Positions 59,845 through 64,000 of a stretch of 64,000 bases of DNA are shown piece after piece. A program made the position numbers and the translations under genes. The stretch comes from Paragordius varius (Eukaryota; Nematomorpha). The notes below the pieces were generated by a model, which worked only from the letters and a program-made list of their open reading frames with translations, did no database searches and was not told the origin of the DNA. The stretch spans positions 4,526,001 to 4,590,000 of the forward strand of contig OZ176055.1 in assembly GCA_964247055.1 (NCBI GenBank), written 5' to 3'. Within the stretch, counting starts at the first letter, position 1. The number at the start of each line of letters is the position of its first letter.

Positions 59845-61974
59845 TAATATATTCTGAGTCTTTATTAATTGTCTATTCACAAAATTAGGGCGAAAAATCA
59901 GGCACTTATTGTTTTTCTTGTGGTCTGTGTGTACCCTAGATGAGCGCGTTAAAATTGGCAATATGTATGTTAATTAATTTACATTTTATGAATATGCAAA
60001 AAGATTTGGAATGGCTAATATCCTTATACATAAAATATGAAATTCATCTGTAATATAGTTTTAATATTTATAATATTTGAAAAGAAAGATCTAATACATT
60101 TTTAAATTAAAAAAAAGAGAATTGGGATAGTAAATCTAAAAAAATTAGCATTTGAGAATTTAATTACTTTGACAGTCTTTTTCATCTATAGCTTTGGAAC
60201 ATTCTGGGATTCCGTTACATCTAACGGCACATTTGCTGGTAAAGGGGCACAGAATATATCCTGGAGGACATGTTGGTAATGGCGGAGGAGGCTTAGGCTT
60301 AGGTCCTGATTTTATAAATTAGTTATACATATGTATTATTAATGTAAGGTTAAAAACCAATCATTACTAAAAATGTTTTTTTTGTGAAAATCAACAATAT
60401 CGACATTAACCAATATTACAAGTATTATGTGCATAATTACACCGAAACACTATATTGATTATTATAAAAATTGGAATATACATTATTGGGTAATTTTTAC
60501 CAGGATTGTTTCCTGCACAGATTATTGGATGTTCATCCAAACCATTTGGGCAGTCTTTGACCCCATTACAAACCCTGAATCCGGGGACACATAACCGAGT
60601 ATTTGCAATGTCACAATCGAATTCATGCATTAAACATCGGCACACTTAATCGTAGTATGAGTGATATATTTTAGAAAATAATAATTAACTGAAGTTTAAA
60701 ATAATTATATGAATAAAAAAGTAATTTTGGAAGCATAAATTGATTATCATTGTCAACCCTTAAACGTTTCGTTTGAAACAAGATTCAACACAAATGGCTT
60801 TGGGTGGCATTTTTACAAAAAAATCGGCGGGCCGCATTCATATTGGGTCAATAATAAATATTTTTATAAGATTTTAAACATAAGAATGTGAAAATATAGC
60901 AGAAACTATTGTTTACACCAATTTTTACGAGTTGTCGCCAATAGGTAAGGTTAATTCAGAAATTATGCCTAAGTTTGTAAACGTATTTTTCAAATTGTGG
61001 AATTTTTATTTTTCCAAATTTTTTGCAGGCCTTACATAATATCTCTGAGCATGTTAGATACCAATGGTTTAAATATTTAAATTTTCTTTATCCCAAAAGG
61101 GTAATTATTTAAAACTCAAAAGAAATTATTGATTATACCTGGCAGGTTTGGACGGAACCCTTTAGGTGGAGGTATAATCGGTTGATTAGGGTATGGCTGA
61201 AGTGGTCTAATTTTCATAGGAGGTGCCATTAATGGGAAAGGAAATGGGCGTGGACGTTTTTGGTTCATGGGAAAATAAGGGATTGGAAGCATTGGCCAAG
61301 GCTGTGTAGGTAAGAGAGGGGGAGTTTGAAAAATTGGAACTAGACTGCTGGGTGGATTTATACTTGGTAAGAGTTCAGGGTTAAGCTTTTTCCCTCCTAG
61401 TCCATTGGAACCAACAAAGGCTTGTTGTGGTCCTATTTATAAAATAATTTATTATTCTCGATGAGAAACAAACATTAAATCATATTTTATATTTTTTCTT
61501 TAATTTATAAATATTTTATTGAAATACGTATTTTAACTGATTACACTTAAATGTTGTATATTTAAATATGCCCTAAAATCATCAAGAAATACAAGACTCT
61601 TATTAAAATTATATAATTATCCAGTTATATAAGTTAAAACCACAAATGAAAGGCTTTGGGCTTGTTTTAAAATAATAATCTACCTGTGTTAAGAATGGGT
61701 GTGCATATATTTCCACACCAATAAGAACAGCATACATAACCAGGTTTCGGACATATCCCCACACCTTGAGCTGTTACACCGCAACGATTTTCAGTCGATA
61801 AGCACAAGGAATTAAAATTCATTGAGAAGGGAGACAAGAAGGAAAATGGGGACATAACGCCACTTGAGCCAAACGGTTGGGCACATTTGGGTGGGAAGGG
61901 CTGAGTAACTGGTAAATTTTTGGGCAGAGAACGTTGAGATCCAAACATTGGCCAAAATTTGGTGGCTTCCGAAT
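57435..61974 (-). CDS. Secreted LDL-receptor class A / WAP-like protein; 5' exon(s) not found
   Basis: Exons 61974-61684, 61432-61139, 60644-60501, 60305-60168, 58111-57980, 57749-57588 and 57499-57435, nearly all entered in phase 1, the mark of shuffled extracellular modules. Order: Pro-rich leader and an eight-Cys WAP-like module (CLSTENRCGV to WCGNIC); a Pro-rich linker of about 98 residues (PPSSLVPIFQTPPLLP); four LDLa-type modules (CDIANTRLCVPGFRVCNGVK; CPPGYILCPFTSKC; CFPNQFQCRDGSCIPGVYVC; CKGFLCKNGQCIL); and a short tail to TAA. The third LDLa has a full acidic SDE calcium site; others are degenerate. No signal peptide is seen, so the first exon lies upstream, perhaps beyond 64000. A matrix, cuticle or protease-inhibitor role is possible; I cannot name it. 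The stop overlaps AATAAA. Confidence 0.85.
58112..60167. other. Large intron of the LDLa/WAP gene
   Basis: About 2.06 kb between the second and third LDLa exons. It holds a MITE fragment at about 59270-59475 (AAAAAAGTTTGAGATGATG to GGTAAAACTACCCAAAAGG, AGTGTTAAC at the edge), and an (AT)n run at 59813-59842. The frames at 58258-58545 and 58894-59085 look like AT-rich noise. Confidence 0.6.
60790..61060. mobile_element. hAT-like non-autonomous repeat in an LDLa gene intron
   Basis: Shows CAAATGGCTTTGGGTGGCAT, GGCGGGCCGCATTCATATTG and ATTTTAAACATAAGAATG, aligning with the copies at 16590 and 44460. The far end is eroded (GCAGGCCTTACATAATATC). Confidence 0.6.
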
Positions 61975-63689
61975 CTTAATTTAATATATATCATATCAAG
62001 ACAATTATTGTCATATTTAAATTTTATGAATAATATATGTGGATATCTTATTTCTGCATAATATGGATGGGTCACTTGAATAAAACTAATAAAAAGTGTA
62101 AACCACTTAATTCTGATTTAGGAAGCAATACTTCCAAACATCGGTCACAAATAATTTTTTTAATGAAAATCGTTAAAAGATGAAATTAAAAACTCCTGTG
62201 TTACCGTCTAAAATTATTTTTTAAGTAACACTTGTGCTATAAATAATAAAATTCATCTTTAATACCGTCTTTATTTATAGAGTATCAACGAGACTTATTT
62301 TGTATATCGGTAAAATTTTAATTTCACAAACAGGATTTAAACCATTTGAAAACAAAATGTTAACACCGTAGTTTAGAGACTCGATCCTAAATACTAATTA
62401 AATTCCACCTTACAGATCCTAAACCAATTTATTGAGATTATTTAAAAAATTTAGTTTTTATTAAAATTAAAGAGGCTAATAATTAATGAATTAACCATGA
62501 AAATGAATTATATGCAAGATGAGAATCAGAATCATCCAATGACCAAATTTTTTTGATAAGTAATAGATTGTAAAATGCATTTTATATTTCATCGATAAGA
62601 TCGAGGATAAATAAATATTAAAATTGTTATTAAGTATTTAACATTATTTATGGGCTATTTTTTTACTGAATCGAAAGAATTGTGGAGTGGCGATCAAATA
62701 ATCCATGTGAACATACGAAAAAACAAGCAATATTTGTATTACAAATAATATAATTATAAGACGTAAATATAGGATTTGGGAATAAGTTTTATTTACTTAG
62801 CAAAAGAGAAATCCGGAGCTATGACTAATTATGATTATATTTACATTTTATGTTTACATAAATATACGAAAAACGACATGTCAAAATATTTTTGGAACTA
62901 TTATATTTATTCAAAATTCTCTCTTAATAATTTATTCTAAAGCTCATAAAATTTATATTGTAATGGTAATTAACGGATTGGTTATATTGAAATTTAATTT
63001 TATTCATATTTTATATTTGATCTTTACATAATATTTAAATAATCAGCCTTTGCAAGTATCGTTATGATTTGCTAGGATACAATAAATTAATGTCTTACAT
63101 GGGATAAAAATTAATTTTAAATATATTATTCCTACAAACATTACTAAATGTCTAAAACAAATATAATTATGGGTGGTATTAGAAAAGCTTGTCGAGTCTC
63201 ATAATTATTTATTATAAAAAATTAATGTATAACGCCATGGTGCGAAAATTTCTGTGCGAAAACTACTTTCTCTAACTCCTTCCTTCTCACAAAACTTGAA
63301 TGTCATATCATATCGTTCTTAGCACTCAAAATTAATCATGCGAATACGTTATACATTTTTACAAAAAAATCAAAAGAAAATTATGGGGTAGTAGGTGTTT
63401 GATAAATATCATGAATGACACAATACACTACTGCAAATGAGACTTATTTATAAACATAGGTACAATATTGCATAAAATATATAAATAATACTATAAAAGA
63501 ATACCGGTAATTGTTAAGAAAAAAATATATTGTAGAATCAACTTTTCCCTTGAAAATTGGATTTTTAACTAGTTCAAATACTATGCAATATTTTAATTAT
63601 TTACTTTAATAAAAAAATTTATCAAGCTCAATAGCTGTTTTGTAATCCTTATTCTAATTTAATTTAATTTTTTATTACATATATATATA
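61975..63689. other. Interval upstream of the LDLa/WAP exons, nothing recognised
   Basis: If the first coding exon of the LDLa/WAP gene is inside the window it must lie here on the minus strand. I could not find a signal-peptide exon with a plausible donor. No repeat family other than simple AT runs was recognised. Confidence 0.4.
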
Positions 63690-64000
63690 CATTGTGTGCA
63701 AAAAAGAGGGTTAATTTTTAACAAAAAAAGTTATTTTTCATGAGATAGCTTATGATCAGTGAATTCGTTTGCCGCAAAAAATTTAATTTGTTAACGACCT
63801 AGTTTTGAATTATTGAGAGAAAATCGAAATCGGGCAAAAAATGAAAATTAAGGATAATTTAAAAAATAATCATAAAAATTGAGATATTATGGTTTATTAT
63901 TATTTTAGGATATATTTTCTGAGATAAATAGCCTAAAATCATATAAATAGGGTTTAAATAAGATCTTAGATCAAAAGATGGCGTTTTACTTTTAATACAC
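63690..64000 (+). mobile_element. Left arm of a second palindromic element, cut by the window edge
   Basis: CATTGTGTGCAAAAAAGAGG, GAGATAGCTTATGATCAGTG, ACGACCTAGTTTTGAATTAT and AAAAGATGGCGTTTTACTTT match the left arm of the element at 23764 in order and spacing, with scattered differences. Preceded by a TA repeat. Confidence 0.85.

Noticed and set aside
1-64000. Dicyemid origin suggested by the 22-nt introns
   Set aside because: Many introns here are hundreds to thousands of bases and stuffed with transposons, which does not fit the uniformly tiny dicyemid introns; left open as a comparison only.

Overview
This is a very AT-rich animal nuclear window with spliced genes, dense transposon remnants and AT microsatellites. 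The gene content (ceramide transfer protein, Lasp, essential myosin light chain, TFIIH p34, SNIP1, ALKBH1, a rhomboid protease, a peripherin-type tetraspanin, a small heat-shock protein and an LDLa/WAP secreted protein) is metazoan. The transposon families and a TATA plus TCAGTT initiator suggest an arthropod, perhaps a crustacean such as a copepod. That placement is inference and could be wrong.

Layout. 252-10941 (-): CERT gene, whose 3' part leaves the window at base 1; its introns carry a tRNA-derived SINE, a 3.7 kb fold-back transposon and a related MITE. 11-14.6 kb: LINE scrap and MITE debris. 14606-18258 (+): divergent alpha-crystallin-domain gene, tail to tail with the essential myosin light chain (18429-19536, -). 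That gene is head to head with RHBDD1-like rhomboid (19578-21548, +), 41 bp between start codons. 21.6-27.6 kb: desert with a 1.26 kb palindrome. 27631-30407 (+): Lasp with no SH3 domain. 30.4-38 kb: desert with two inverted hAT relics and MITEs. 38028-38982 (+): TFIIH p34. 39-41.5 kb: MITE and LINE debris. 41523-45417 (-): SNIP1, head to head with ALKBH1 (45441-46188, +), only 23 bp between start codons. 48013-48305 (+): small secreted Gly/Arg/His peptide precursor, tail to tail with a peripherin-like tetraspanin (48441-52108, -). 52.2-56.7 kb: MITE field. 56865-57338 (+): small heat-shock protein. 57435-61974 (-): secreted LDLa/WAP protein lacking its 5' exons. 63690-64000: the start of another copy of the palindromic element.

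The most striking observation is a set of five introns of only 22, 22, 27, 28 and 29 nt in four conserved genes (ALKBH1, TFIIH p34, myosin light chain x2, CERT). Removing them restores alignment to the protein families, and keeping them leads to early stops. They sit beside ordinary introns of 67 bp to 4 kb in the same or neighbouring genes. With the 23-41 bp divergent intergenic gaps and several AATAAA signals overlapping or abutting stop codons, this indicates genes that are locally extremely compact inside a repeat-bloated genome.

The genes are unrelated housekeeping, muscle and secretory genes, not a pathway. Functional coupling is suggested only for the two divergent pairs, which must share promoter sequence.
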